Position numbers and translations under genes: made by a program. A model generated the notes under the pieces. The model saw only the letters and a list, made by a program, of their open reading frames with translations, was not told the DNA's origin and did not search any database. Below are positions 6,480-12,832 of a stretch of DNA of 12,832 nucleotides, piece by piece; position 1 is the first letter of the stretch; each line of letters begins with the position of its first letter. The DNA is taken from contig JAQCIA010000021.1 in assembly GCA_027620105.1 (NCBI GenBank), positions 1 to 12,832 on the forward strand, given 5' to 3'. Source of the DNA: Verrucomicrobiota bacterium (GTDB lineage Bacteria > Verrucomicrobiota > Kiritimatiellia > UBA8416 > JAIOPI01).

Positions 6480-7585
6480 AGGCCCGGAATTCTTCCAGCG
6501 TTGTGCGTGAGCGCGCCCTGCTCGTGCAGGTCATTCTGGGGCGGCAGCGCATCGAAGACGCGGCCGACTCCCTGGCCGAACTGGAGCGCCTGGCGGACAC
6601 GGCTGGTGCCGTGGTCGTCGGCTGCGTCACGCAACGTCGCCCGCGCCCGGCACCGGGGCTACTCGTGGGCGAAGGCAAATTGGCGGACATTCAGCTTGCC
6701 TGCCGTGAGGGCAATGCCAACATCATCATTTTCGACAACGACCTCTCCCCGAGTCAGGTGAACAACCTTGACCTTTCGCTCGGCATCAAAGTGATCGATC
6801 GCACGGAACTGATCCTCCAGATTTTTGCCGGGCGGGCGAAATCCGCCGAAGCCCAGGTGCAGGTGGAGCTCGCGCAGTTGCAGTATCTGATTTCGCGGCT
6901 GCCGACGTCCGAAAAACAGGCGCGCTTCAAGGGGGGCATCGGCATGAAGGGGCCGGGGGAAAGCCCGTTGCAACTGCGCAACGAACCGATGCGCCGGCGC
7001 ATGCGTGATCTGAAGCGCAAATTGGAGGCGATTCAGGCGCGGCGGCAACAAACGCGCGGGCGGGGGCGCTGGCCGCTGGTCTCGCTCGTGGGCTATACCA
7101 ATGCGGGCAAGTCGACGCTGCTGAACGCCTTCACCGGCGCGGATGCATACGTGGATGACCGGCTCTTCGCCACGCTGGATACCAAGACACGGCTGGTGCA
7201 CCTCGGTCCGGAACGCATGGCGATGCTGTCGGATACGGTCGGCTTTATTCGAGACCTCCCACACGGGCTGGTGGCGTCCTTTCGATCAACGCTCGACGTT
7301 GCCGCCTATTCGGACCTGCTGCTCGTGGTGTCCGATGCGTCGCATCCCTATGTGCGCGATCACTTGCGGGTCGTCGATGAAACCCTGCGTGAGATCAATG
7401 CGCACACGGTGCCGCGGGTGATGGTGTGGAACAAGTGCGATGCGCCTGACGCGGTTGCCGCCCTGCCGGAGTTGCAGTCCGAGTGGCCGGAAAGCGTGGC
7501 GATTTCGGCCCGCGACGGGAAAGGCTTGGACGATTTGCGCCACCGTATGGTGGCCGCCATGCCGCGCTGGGCGCGCGACGATTGA
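6476..7585 (+). CDS. hflX: Ribosome-associated GTPase HflX
   Basis: HflX is a translational GTPase that splits stalled or heat-damaged 70S ribosomes. The 369-residue product has the N-terminal HflX domain (RPRPAPGLLVGEGKLADI; FDNDLSPSQVNNL; VIDRTELILQIF), a helical linker, then the G domain. The G domain shows G1 GYTNAGKST (206-214), G2 FATLDT (231-236), G3 DTVGF (253-257), G4 NKCD (319-322) and a G5-like SAR (344-346). It is shorter than the 420-430 residues of E. coli and Bacillus HflX, mainly at the two ends. The linker motif usually written GIGTRGPGETQLETDRR reads GIGMKGPGESPLQLRNEP here (155-171), a clear deviation. The gene starts inside the stop of the small cysteine gene and is followed by rsmI in the same direction. 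Confidence 0.95.
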   Translation: MKARNSSSVVRERALLVQVILGRQRIEDAADSLAELERLADTAGAVVVGCVTQRRPRPAPGLLVGEGKLADIQLACREGNANIIIFDNDLSPSQVNNLDLSLGIKVIDRTELILQIFAGRAKSAEAQVQVELAQLQYLISRLPTSEKQARFKGGIGMKGPGESPLQLRNEPMRRRMRDLKRKLEAIQARRQQTRGRGRWPLVSLVGYTNAGKSTLLNAFTGADAYVDDRLFATLDTKTRLVHLGPERMAMLSDTVGFIRDLPHGLVASFRSTLDVAAYSDLLLVVSDASHPYVRDHLRVVDETLREINAHTVPRVMVWNKCDAPDAVAALPELQSEWPESVAISARDGKGLDDLRHRMVAAMPRWARDD

Positions 7586-7663
7586 CGCTGCGCGGCAACG
7601 GCGCGCCAGCGCGACGGCAAGGGGATTTGAGCTGCGCCGTGCTTCGTGGTAAGGAGAATGGCC

Positions 7664-8392
7664 ATGCTGTACATCGTGGCAACACCGATCGGCAATCTGG
7701 AAGATCTTACCCCGCGCGCGCGCCGGGTGCTGGGCGAGGTGCCGGTGATCGCCTGCGAGGATACGCGGCGCACGTGGGCCTTGCTCTCGGCCTGCGCTAT
7801 TTCGCGACCCGAAATGATCTCCTACCGCGAAGGCATTGAGCAGCGCGCCGGGGAGCGGTTGCTGTCCGAACTGGCCGCGGGGCGCGACGTGGCACTGTGC
7901 ACGGATGGTGGTTATCCCGGCGTTAGCGATCCCGCACAGCGCGGCATCGAGGTGCAGGTGATTCCGGGGCCATCCGCGGTGACCGTGGCCCTCGTGAGTT
8001 CTGGCCTCTCCACGTCCAGCTACACCTTTAAGGGCTACCCGCCGCGCAAGTCCGGGGTGCTGCGCCGCTTTTTCGAGGAAGAGCGCGACATGCCGCACAC
8101 CCTCGTGCTCTTTGAGTCACCGCACCGTATCGGCAAGACACTGGCCGCCGCACACGCGGTGCTGGGGGATCGCGAGGCGGCGGTCTGCCTGGAACTGACC
8201 AAGAAGTTTGAGCGGGTGGCGCGCGGCTTCCTCGGGGATCTTGCCCGCGATTTTGCGGAGAAACACACCCGAGGTGAAGTCACCCTGGTGATTGCCGGGA
8301 ACAATCCAAAGTTTCAGCGTGGGGGCCCGGCGGCGGAATTTCCAGAAGATGCGGAAGAGGCGGAAGAGGGAGTGCAGCGCGCTGAGACGTAA
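7664..8392 (+). CDS. rsmI: 16S rRNA (cytidine1402-2'-O)-methyltransferase RsmI, with internal 8-residue gap
   Basis: RsmI uses S-adenosylmethionine to methylate the ribose of C1402 in the 16S rRNA decoding centre. The start at 7664 gives the family N-terminus MLYIVATPIGNLEDLT. It is preceded by AAGGAG (7651-7656) at 7 bases, so the earlier ATG (7658) and GTG (7646) are unlikely. Other family motifs are ACEDTRRT, TDGGYPGVSDP, VIPGPSAV, SPHRIGKTL and ELTKKFE. Between SDPAQR and GIEVQVIPGPSAV about eight residues (usually of the form LVxAAxxA) are missing, at 7942/7943, in frame. The 242-residue length is short compared with about 285 in E. coli. The acidic tail (EDAEEAEEG) is non-conserved. The gene lies 78 bp after hflX and may share its transcript. 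Confidence 0.93.
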   Translation: MLYIVATPIGNLEDLTPRARRVLGEVPVIACEDTRRTWALLSACAISRPEMISYREGIEQRAGERLLSELAAGRDVALCTDGGYPGVSDPAQRGIEVQVIPGPSAVTVALVSSGLSTSSYTFKGYPPRKSGVLRRFFEEERDMPHTLVLFESPHRIGKTLAAAHAVLGDREAAVCLELTKKFERVARGFLGDLARDFAEKHTRGEVTLVIAGNNPKFQRGGPAAEFPEDAEEAEEGVQRAET

Positions 8393-8427
8393 GCGGCCCT
8401 CATCCCGGCCTTCTCGCTGAGGGCTGC
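8393..8427. terminator. Candidate hairpin between convergent rsmI and channel gene
   Basis: GCGGCCCTCA (8393-8402) pairs with TGAGGGCTGC (8418-8427): a 10-bp stem with one G-U pair and a 15-base loop. It fills almost exactly the gap between the two convergent stop codons. No T tract follows on either strand, so if it ends transcription it is not a textbook intrinsic terminator. Confidence 0.4.
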
Positions 8428-8428
8428 G

Positions 8429-9244
8429 TCAGTTCTGGATTTCGCGCTGGGTCGGGTAGGCCAACTGCATGCGCTTGTCCTTTTCGAACTCCGCCAGGAT
8501 GCGGTTGTTGATGCGCGTGCGCACTTCATCCACGCGACGATAGTGACTGACAAATAGCAACCGATAGAGCACACCGCTATCTGCGATCACAGCGTGGATT
8601 TTAGGGACGTATTCCGAATCGGGAACGCCATAGACCCGCTCCATGCGCCCCGCGCCCTGGCGCGCTTCCACAAACTCCTGGGCGGTTTCTTCCTGCAGGA
8701 TTCGCAGCAGCAGCGCACCGGCCGCGGGCGCCGGTGTTTCGTAGGTGATGGTGATGTCGATCTTGTTCCAGATGTAAGGGTGGACGTGGTTGAAGTTGAT
8801 GAGCTTCTCCTTAAAAATGAAACTGTTGGGGATCACGATCACGCGTCCCGTCGGTTCATCCACATCCAACCAGCCGCGCAATTCGAGAATGGTCGTGCGC
8901 AGCAACTGCACGTCCAGCACGTCGCCCACGCGCCCGTCCACTTCGATGCGATCGCCCACGTAAATCTTACGGCTGGCGACGATCACAAACCAGCCCGCGA
9001 AGGATGAACAGAGATCCTGGAGGGCGATGACCACGGCGGCACCCGCGATGCCAAGCGTGGTGGCGAAAGGCCGCAGGTCTTCGAAGAAGAAGCTGATCAC
9101 GACGCCGATGGCAACGATGATGCTGCTATACAGGCAGATGCGGCGCGCATTGAACAGGCGGTCACGCTTGTACAGGCGGGGCAGCGCGAGTCGGCTGAAC
9201 AAATAATAGAGGGCAAAGATCGCGAGAATGAGGATGACGGGCAC
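8429..9244 (-). CDS. MscS-family mechanosensitive channel, channel half of a frameshifted gene
   Basis: This is an inner-membrane small-conductance mechanosensitive channel, which opens on membrane tension to release solutes. Three hydrophobic segments are visible: PVILILAIFALYYLF, CLYSSIIVAIGVVISFFF, and the pore-lining TM3 with TTLGIAGAAVVIALQDLCSSFAGW. The beta domain of the family follows (KIYVGDRIEVDGRVGDV; GRVIVIPNSFIF), then a mixed C-terminal domain. The frame is open up to 9277 and reads TLKQRYFRSVLVPVI before the GTG at 9244. That joins naturally, one frame off, to the coiled-coil protein encoded just upstream. So 9244 is probably not a true start, and the two frames are one gene of about 590 residues. 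Confidence 0.88.
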   Translation of the reverse strand: MPVILILAIFALYYLFSRLALPRLYKRDRLFNARRICLYSSIIVAIGVVISFFFEDLRPFATTLGIAGAAVVIALQDLCSSFAGWFVIVASRKIYVGDRIEVDGRVGDVLDVQLLRTTILELRGWLDVDEPTGRVIVIPNSFIFKEKLINFNHVHPYIWNKIDITITYETPAPAAGALLLRILQEETAQEFVEARQGAGRMERVYGVPDSEYVPKIHAVIADSGVLYRLLFVSHYRRVDEVRTRINNRILAEFEKDKRMQLAYPTQREIQN

Positions 9245-10194
9245 CAGGACGCTGCGAAAGTACCGCTGTTTGAGTGTTCAAAATCTTCGCGGAGTACGTC
9301 CAGTTCGGTTTCATACAACGCGCGCAGGCGCGCGTCCTCGTTCAGGGCTTCATCAATGCTCGCCACCTGATTCTTCAAGATCTCCAGGCGCGCTGCGTAG
9401 AAGGGGCTGCGGCTCTTTTCGACTTCCAGCTGTTCGCGGATTTCGCGGTCACGCGTCAGGTCAAACTTTTCCTCAAGCAACGAGATCGTTTCATCGAGTT
9501 GGGCGTTTTTGTTTTCGAGGAGTTGGATGACGGGGGCGATGCCGTTGCGGATGTCCTCAGTCTCCGACATGCTGGAAAGCAGTTCCGTCAGCTTGCCCTG
9601 TTCGATGCGCCGGATATTGCGCTTCTCCGCCAGGAGGCGGACATTCGGACGCGGATTGATTGGCAAATCGCGGATCAGTTTCTCGATACGATCCGCTTCC
9701 ATGCCCACCGTGCTACGCGCCACCCAGCGGGCGATTTGCAGGCGGTGCCCTTCGATGTCTTCGCTCAGATTTTCAAGGCGTTCAGCAAGTTCAACCTGTT
9801 CGCGACCGACGGCGTCGCCGCGCTTTGTCAGGAGTTCCAGGCGTTTTTCGGGGCGCGTGCGTTCTTCGCGTATATTTTCCGTACGAGCCCGCAGGCGCGC
9901 GATTTCTTCCATGGGGCGGGGATCGTCCTGATCGATGGCGCTGAGGAGTTCGCGCAGGCGGGAGAGACTGCGCTGGGTACGGGCGGCGGCGAGGTCGGCT
10001 TCGCGCGAGGCCAGATCCTGGCGGCGCGCCTCCTGCTCGACTTCCTGTCGTTCCACTTCCAGCTTGCGGCGGCGCAATTCGGCCTCACGCAACTCGGTCC
10101 TGGTGAGGGCGTTGGTAGTCTCCTGGGCCGTGGCCTGGCAGGGAAGAAGGGAGAGCCCAAGCAACAGCAGACAAGCCAATCGACGCGTCATCAT
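9097..10194 (-). CDS. Signal peptide and periplasmic coiled-coil half of the MscS-type channel gene (frameshifted)
   Basis: Translation from ATG 10194 gives MMTRRLACLLLLGLSLLPCQ, a cleavable signal peptide. It is followed by about 270 residues rich in Glu, Arg and Leu with heptad character (REAELRRRKLEVERQEVEQE, then repeated RLRELL- and RLENL-like heptads). This layout matches the periplasmic N-terminal domain of large MscS homologues such as MscM and MscK. True sequence ends near LDVLREDF (about 9281-9290); after that this frame runs antisense-like through the channel half to a stop at 9097. One inserted base, or two deleted, near 9275-9290 would fuse it to the channel frame. The frame also extends upstream to 10263, overlapping the flavoprotein stop, but the signal peptide favours 10194. 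Confidence 0.8.
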   Translation of the reverse strand: MMTRRLACLLLLGLSLLPCQATAQETTNALTRTELREAELRRRKLEVERQEVEQEARRQDLASREADLAAARTQRSLSRLRELLSAIDQDDPRPMEEIARLRARTENIREERTRPEKRLELLTKRGDAVGREQVELAERLENLSEDIEGHRLQIARWVARSTVGMEADRIEKLIRDLPINPRPNVRLLAEKRNIRRIEQGKLTELLSSMSETEDIRNGIAPVIQLLENKNAQLDETISLLEEKFDLTRDREIREQLEVEKSRSPFYAARLEILKNQVASIDEALNEDARLRALYETELDVLREDFEHSNSGTFAASWCPSSSFSRSLPSIICSADSRCPACTSVTACSMRAASACIAASSLPSAS

Positions 10195-10259
10195 GTTGCG
10201 CCAGACTACGCCGATGGTCACGGCTTGGTAAGCGCCGGGTGGCGTTAACGCTCGCGGGC

Positions 10260-11636
10260 TCACGGGCGCTGTCGCCGGGCATCGCGTGCGGCGTTGCGGG
10301 CCACTTCGGGCAAGGCCGGATGGATGAAGATCATATCCAGCAAGTCGGCGAGCGTGCCGGATTTCTTCATGAGCACGATGAAGAGGTGCAGCATGTTCGA
10401 GGCTTCGTCACCCACAATATGCGCCCCCAGCACGCGGTCGGTCTGGCGGTCGATTAAGATTTTGACGAGGCCATGATCCAGCATGCGCGCCTCACCGGCC
10501 GTGCAGTCGGCATACCGCGCGCGCCCGACCAGCAGGTCGATGCCTTGCGCGCGCAGTTCGGTTTCCGTGGGGCCGACGCCGGCGATCTGCGGATGCGCGA
10601 AGACGGCGTGGGGCACGGGACCGTAGTCGAGGGGACGGTCATCGCGACCGAGCACCGCGGTGCGCATCAGGTATTCGCCTTCATAGTTCACCGTGTGACG
10701 AAACAGATGCCGCCCAATGCAGTCACCGAGCGCGTAAACGCCGGGCACCGTCGTACGGAGATGGTCGTCCACGTTGATGAAGCCATCCGGGGACAACGTG
10801 ATGGCGGTGTGCGCGAGGCCAATGTTGTCCGTGTTGGGAACCACGCCCGTGGCGACGAGCAGGGCCTCGGCCGTGAGGGACATCCCGCTCCCATCGGCGC
10901 CCTGCAGCTCCACCGTGAATTCGCCATGGCGGTAGTCCACGCGCGCGACCGCCGCGCCGCTGTGGAGCGTGTGCCGCCGCGCAAAGACGCGCGTGAATTC
11001 ATCGGCGATTTCCTGATCCTCGTGCCGCAGCATGTGCGAGCGCAGGATTAGGTGTACATCCGTGCCAAGAGCGCTGTAGGCATAGCCCAGTTCCGCGGCA
11101 ATGTAGCCGCCGCCGAGAATCAGCAAGCGGCGGGGTGGGGTGGTGTTGCGCAGGGCTTCCGTACTGGTCATGAAGGGCGTTCCGGCAAGACCGGGAATGT
11201 CGGGAATGCGCGGACGCGAACCCGCCGCGATGAAGATTTTTTCGGCGCGCAGTTCCGTGCCATTAATCGCGATTGTGTGATCACCGGTGAATTGTGCCTG
11301 TCCCTGGAGGAAGGTGATGCCGGGATGCTGCGCATGGGCGGCGCGGTTTTCGGCAGAGGTTTTATCCACGGACGCGGAGATACGGCGGACGATAGCGGCA
11401 AAATCCGGGCGGGGATCGTTCAGGCCGCGAATGCCAAGGCGCGCGGCGTGGCGGGCAAGGTCTGCAACTTCCGCCGGATAAATCAGCATCTTGGAAGGAA
11501 TGCATCCGCGGTTCAGACACGTGCCGCCAAACGCATCGTTCTCGATCAGGGCCACGCGCAATCCGGACTGCGCGGCCGGCATGGCCAGTTTTGTGCCGCC
11601 GCCGGATCCAATGATGATGATGTCAAATGTCTGCAT
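10260..11636 (-). CDS. Dihydrolipoamide-dehydrogenase-like flavoprotein disulfide reductase
   Basis: This is a class I pyridine nucleotide-disulfide oxidoreductase of 458 residues: a cytoplasmic homodimer using FAD and NAD(P)H. It has an N-terminal FAD-binding fold with IIIIGSGGGTKLA (6-18) and the redox-active disulfide GGTCLNRGCIPSK (C40, C45). The NAD(P)-binding fold LLILGGGYIAAELG, the second FAD motif VYALGDCIG, and a dimerisation domain ending with the catalytic His-Glu pair HPALPE (H439, E444) follow. The GSGGGTK loop, where GSGxAG is more usual, places it in a divergent subgroup. Members are often annotated as dihydrolipoyl dehydrogenase, but mycothione- or mercuric-reductase-like substrates are possible. 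No pyruvate or 2-oxo acid dehydrogenase genes are adjacent, so the substrate is open. The channel gene follows 65 bp downstream. Confidence 0.9.
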   Translation of the reverse strand: MQTFDIIIIGSGGGTKLAMPAAQSGLRVALIENDAFGGTCLNRGCIPSKMLIYPAEVADLARHAARLGIRGLNDPRPDFAAIVRRISASVDKTSAENRAAHAQHPGITFLQGQAQFTGDHTIAINGTELRAEKIFIAAGSRPRIPDIPGLAGTPFMTSTEALRNTTPPRRLLILGGGYIAAELGYAYSALGTDVHLILRSHMLRHEDQEIADEFTRVFARRHTLHSGAAVARVDYRHGEFTVELQGADGSGMSLTAEALLVATGVVPNTDNIGLAHTAITLSPDGFINVDDHLRTTVPGVYALGDCIGRHLFRHTVNYEGEYLMRTAVLGRDDRPLDYGPVPHAVFAHPQIAGVGPTETELRAQGIDLLVGRARYADCTAGEARMLDHGLVKILIDRQTDRVLGAHIVGDEASNMLHLFIVLMKKSGTLADLLDMIFIHPALPEVARNAARDARRQRP

Positions 11637-11662
11637 GGCGGCGTATCATGGGCGCGAACCGG

Positions 11663-11692
11663 TTGACATTCAAGGCGCGAGCCCCCTAGTCT
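11663..11692 (+). promoter_or_regulatory. Candidate sigma-70-type promoter for tRNA-Thr
   Basis: A perfect TTGACA -35 box (11663-11668) is followed after 18 bases by TAGTCT (11687-11692), a weak -10 box. The tRNA begins 28 bases later. It lies in the divergent gap next to the flavoprotein start at 11636. Confidence 0.45.
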
Positions 11693-11719
11693 CTCCCGCG
11701 CCATCGCGAAAGTCGTCCA

Positions 11720-11795
11720 GCCAGCTTAGCTCAGTTGGTAGAGCAGCTGATTTGTAATCAGCAGGTCATCGGTTCGAGTCCGATAGCTGGCTCCA
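11720..11795 (+). tRNA. tRNA-Thr (anticodon TGT)
   Basis: A complete cloverleaf is present. Acceptor stem GCCAGCT/AGCTGGC, D arm GCTC/GAGC, anticodon stem GCTGA/TCAGC with loop TTTGTAA and anticodon TGT at 11753-11755, T arm with TTCGAGT, discriminator T and encoded CCA (11793-11795). It is divergent from the flavoprotein gene and borders a gene-poor stretch on its 3' side. Confidence 0.97.
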
Positions 11796-12331
11796 TTCAT
11801 TTCCTCTGGTTTCTTAGCAAATCCCGGTGTTTTGGCCGGAATAGAAGAATTCTGCCAGCGGACACAAAAAGGCACGTAAACACCCGAAAAGCCATTTTTA
11901 CGTGGCAAGCATGTGGCAAGCGGGATTGCCCGTTGATTCCGCCAGTCGCACCGATGGCCCCGCTTGGCAGGTAATTGGCAGTCGAAGGCGCGGATGTGTC
12001 CACCGCTAGGGGTGGCAGGTGATCGCCATTCGTACGGTCAACGCGAGGCTCTACGGCGTGCTGTAGGGCAGGCAGCAGGCAGCGGTCATGGCGGTGGCGT
12101 CAGGGCCTGGCGCATGGTGAAGCGTGGACTCGCAGCCCACCGCGCAGCCAGGCGAGCTATCCCGTCCCTCCCCCCGTGGCCCCCCTGCGCCTCAACGATA
12201 ACTGGTCGGTCGAACGGGAGCCAAAAGTTTTCGCCCCGCAGGAGCCTCCTGGGCTAGCCGCTTGGTTGAGTGCCAAGAGGCGTTCAGACGCTCCCACGTG
12301 TGGCTCCGAGTACCGGCCCCACGTGGGGTAA
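11796..12331. other. Gene-poor stretch downstream of tRNA-Thr
   Basis: No reading frame here looks like a real protein on either strand. The apparent frames read through the tRNA or have shadow-type composition. The first ~90 bases are AT-richer than the rest of the window. There is a short direct repeat GTGGCAAGC at 11902-11910 and 11913-11921, and G/C-rich homopolymer runs near 12165-12190. The location next to a tRNA 3' end and the transposase remnant that follows suggest decayed mobile DNA. No integrase or duplicated tRNA end is visible. Confidence 0.5.
12317..12328. repeat. 12-bp perfect palindrome CCCCACGTGGGG
   Basis: The palindrome ends 3 bases before the transposase-like remnant. 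A second half-copy, CCCACGTG, lies at 12293-12300 and can pair with CACGTGGG (12320-12327) across a 19-base loop, giving an alternative 8-bp stem. This may be a structured element end or a regulator site. Confidence 0.45.
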
Positions 12332-12496
12332 CTTGTCGAGCGCATCCTCCGCCATCTGGGCTTGTGGGAGCAGGGCGTGCGGGTTTCGCCGGCGAGGGCA
12401 CCGCCTGAGATTGCCGAATGGGTCATCGAGCCCTGCGGCGATGACGCTCGAAGCGCGTTTTCATCCAGAGGCGGATCTTTGAGAAGCCGGAGTTGA
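12332..12496 (+). pseudogene. Remnant of a transposase C-terminus (IS91-like)
   Basis: This 54-codon open stretch lies directly after an in-frame TAA (12329-12331) and reads LVERILRHLGLWEQGVRV, then SPARAPPEIAEWVIEP. The pattern of an isoleucine-rich helix, HLGLW, a variable linker and a RAPPE- then VIEP-type segment matches what I know of the C-terminal tails of IS91-like transposases with a zinc-binding N-terminus. The catalytic part, the zinc-binding domain and a start codon are absent, so it is non-functional. The tail after about CGDD does not look like the family, which suggests a second break. The family assignment rests on recall of the motif and not on a search. Confidence 0.5.
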
Positions 12497-12647
12497 CTTC
12501 ACCACCCCAATCCCGACACATTACCATCATGCAAGCGCATCTTCAGACCGGCTCCAACGGGTGGATGCCCATGCCGCCTGAAAAGCGATTTCTTGTCACC
12601 TTGAGTGCCAGCAAAGGCCAGTCCGCCTGTGCCGGCATCCGCGTTCC

Positions 12648-12832
12648 ATGAAGCCCTCATCTACCATTCGCAAGGTCGCTTTTCTCGGCGCTTATCTCCC
12701 GAAAAAGTGCGGTATCGCCACGTTTACCACGGATCTGCGCTGCTCGGTGGCAAAGGAGTTCCCGGAGATGCAATGCCTTGTCGTGCCGGTTAATCCGAAG
12801 TTCCAAGGACTTTCCGCACTCCATTGCGCCGC
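12648..12832 (+). CDS. GT4-type glycosyltransferase, N-terminal fragment (runs off right edge)
   Basis: The ATG at 12648 opens a frame that stays open to the edge (61 codons). Its start, KVAFLGAYLPKKCGIATFTTDL, matches the beginning of group 1 (GT-B fold, GT4) glycosyltransferases: a beta strand, then a glycine-rich turn and the CGIATFT motif of the donor/acceptor cleft. It continues SVAKEFPEMQCLVVPVN as the second strand. Such enzymes build cell-surface polysaccharides or trehalose-type sugars. No strong ribosome binding site precedes the ATG. The last 13 or so codons (PKFQGLSALHC) do not follow the usual pattern after VVPVN, and might reflect another break. Too little is visible to name a substrate. 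Confidence 0.7.
   Translation, partial: MKPSSTIRKVAFLGAYLPKKCGIATFTTDLRCSVAKEFPEMQCLVVPVNPKFQGLSALHCA

Noticed and set aside
9270..9295. Programmed ribosomal frameshift in the channel gene
   Set aside because: No slippery heptamer in the correct frame, no stop codon in the zero frame as in the RF2 type, and no clear downstream structure.
9274..10248. 324-codon plus-strand frame opposite the coiled-coil channel gene
   Set aside because: The minus strand has a signal peptide and heptad repeats; the plus frame is Phe/Ala/Gln-rich, as expected for the complement of Glu/Arg/Leu codons.
11726..11908. Minus-strand frame ending RTRTDDLLITNQLLYQLS
   Set aside because: This is a common artefact: the reverse reading of a tRNA gene.
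12605..12793. Plus-strand frame overlapping the glycosyltransferase start
   Set aside because: The frame from 12648 has a clear GT4 motif (CGIATFT); this one is its shadow.

Overview
The window is GC-rich, bacterial and compactly coded. It has a two-component system, a WecA/FlaA1-type polysaccharide protein, TPR and coiled-coil envelope proteins, and two tRNAs with encoded CCA ends. This fits a Gram-negative, possibly PVC- or Hydrogenedentes-like environmental lineage, but that placement is a low-confidence inference. No CRISPR array, phage module or defence system was seen. Several genes are broken in ways that suggest either recent decay and rearrangement or assembly and indel errors.

Layout, left to right. 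(1) 1-2521, minus strand: a PAS histidine kinase followed by an NtrC-class sigma-54 response regulator that runs off the left edge. (2) 2693-~3108, plus strand: the start of an NRPS-type adenylation domain, frameshifted at a G7 run and cut off after core motif A2. (3) ~3110-~4825, minus strand: an island of envelope-polysaccharide genes. It holds a WecA-like phosphoglycosyl transferase fused to a FlaA1-type Rossmann domain (N-terminus missing), then the first ~50 codons of a secreted protein. (4) ~4825-5909, minus strand: a secreted TPR protein without its C-terminus. (5) 6055-6132: tRNA-His, followed on the plus strand by a small four-cysteine protein, hflX and rsmI. This is a translation-quality cluster: HflX rescues stalled ribosomes and RsmI methylates 16S rRNA. 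(6) 8429-11636, minus strand: a dihydrolipoamide-dehydrogenase-like flavoprotein, then a mechanosensitive channel with a periplasmic coiled coil, split by one frameshift. (7) 11720-11795: tRNA-Thr, then ~540 bp with no recognisable gene, a transposase C-terminal remnant, and the start of a GT4-type glycosyltransferase that leaves the right edge.

The most notable points are the two abrupt gene-gene junctions near 3110 and 4825 that bracket a 1.7-kb island, the WecA-FlaA1 fusion, an apparent 8-residue loss inside RsmI, and the small cysteine protein translationally coupled to hflX. I found no convincing evidence for an undescribed multi-gene system.
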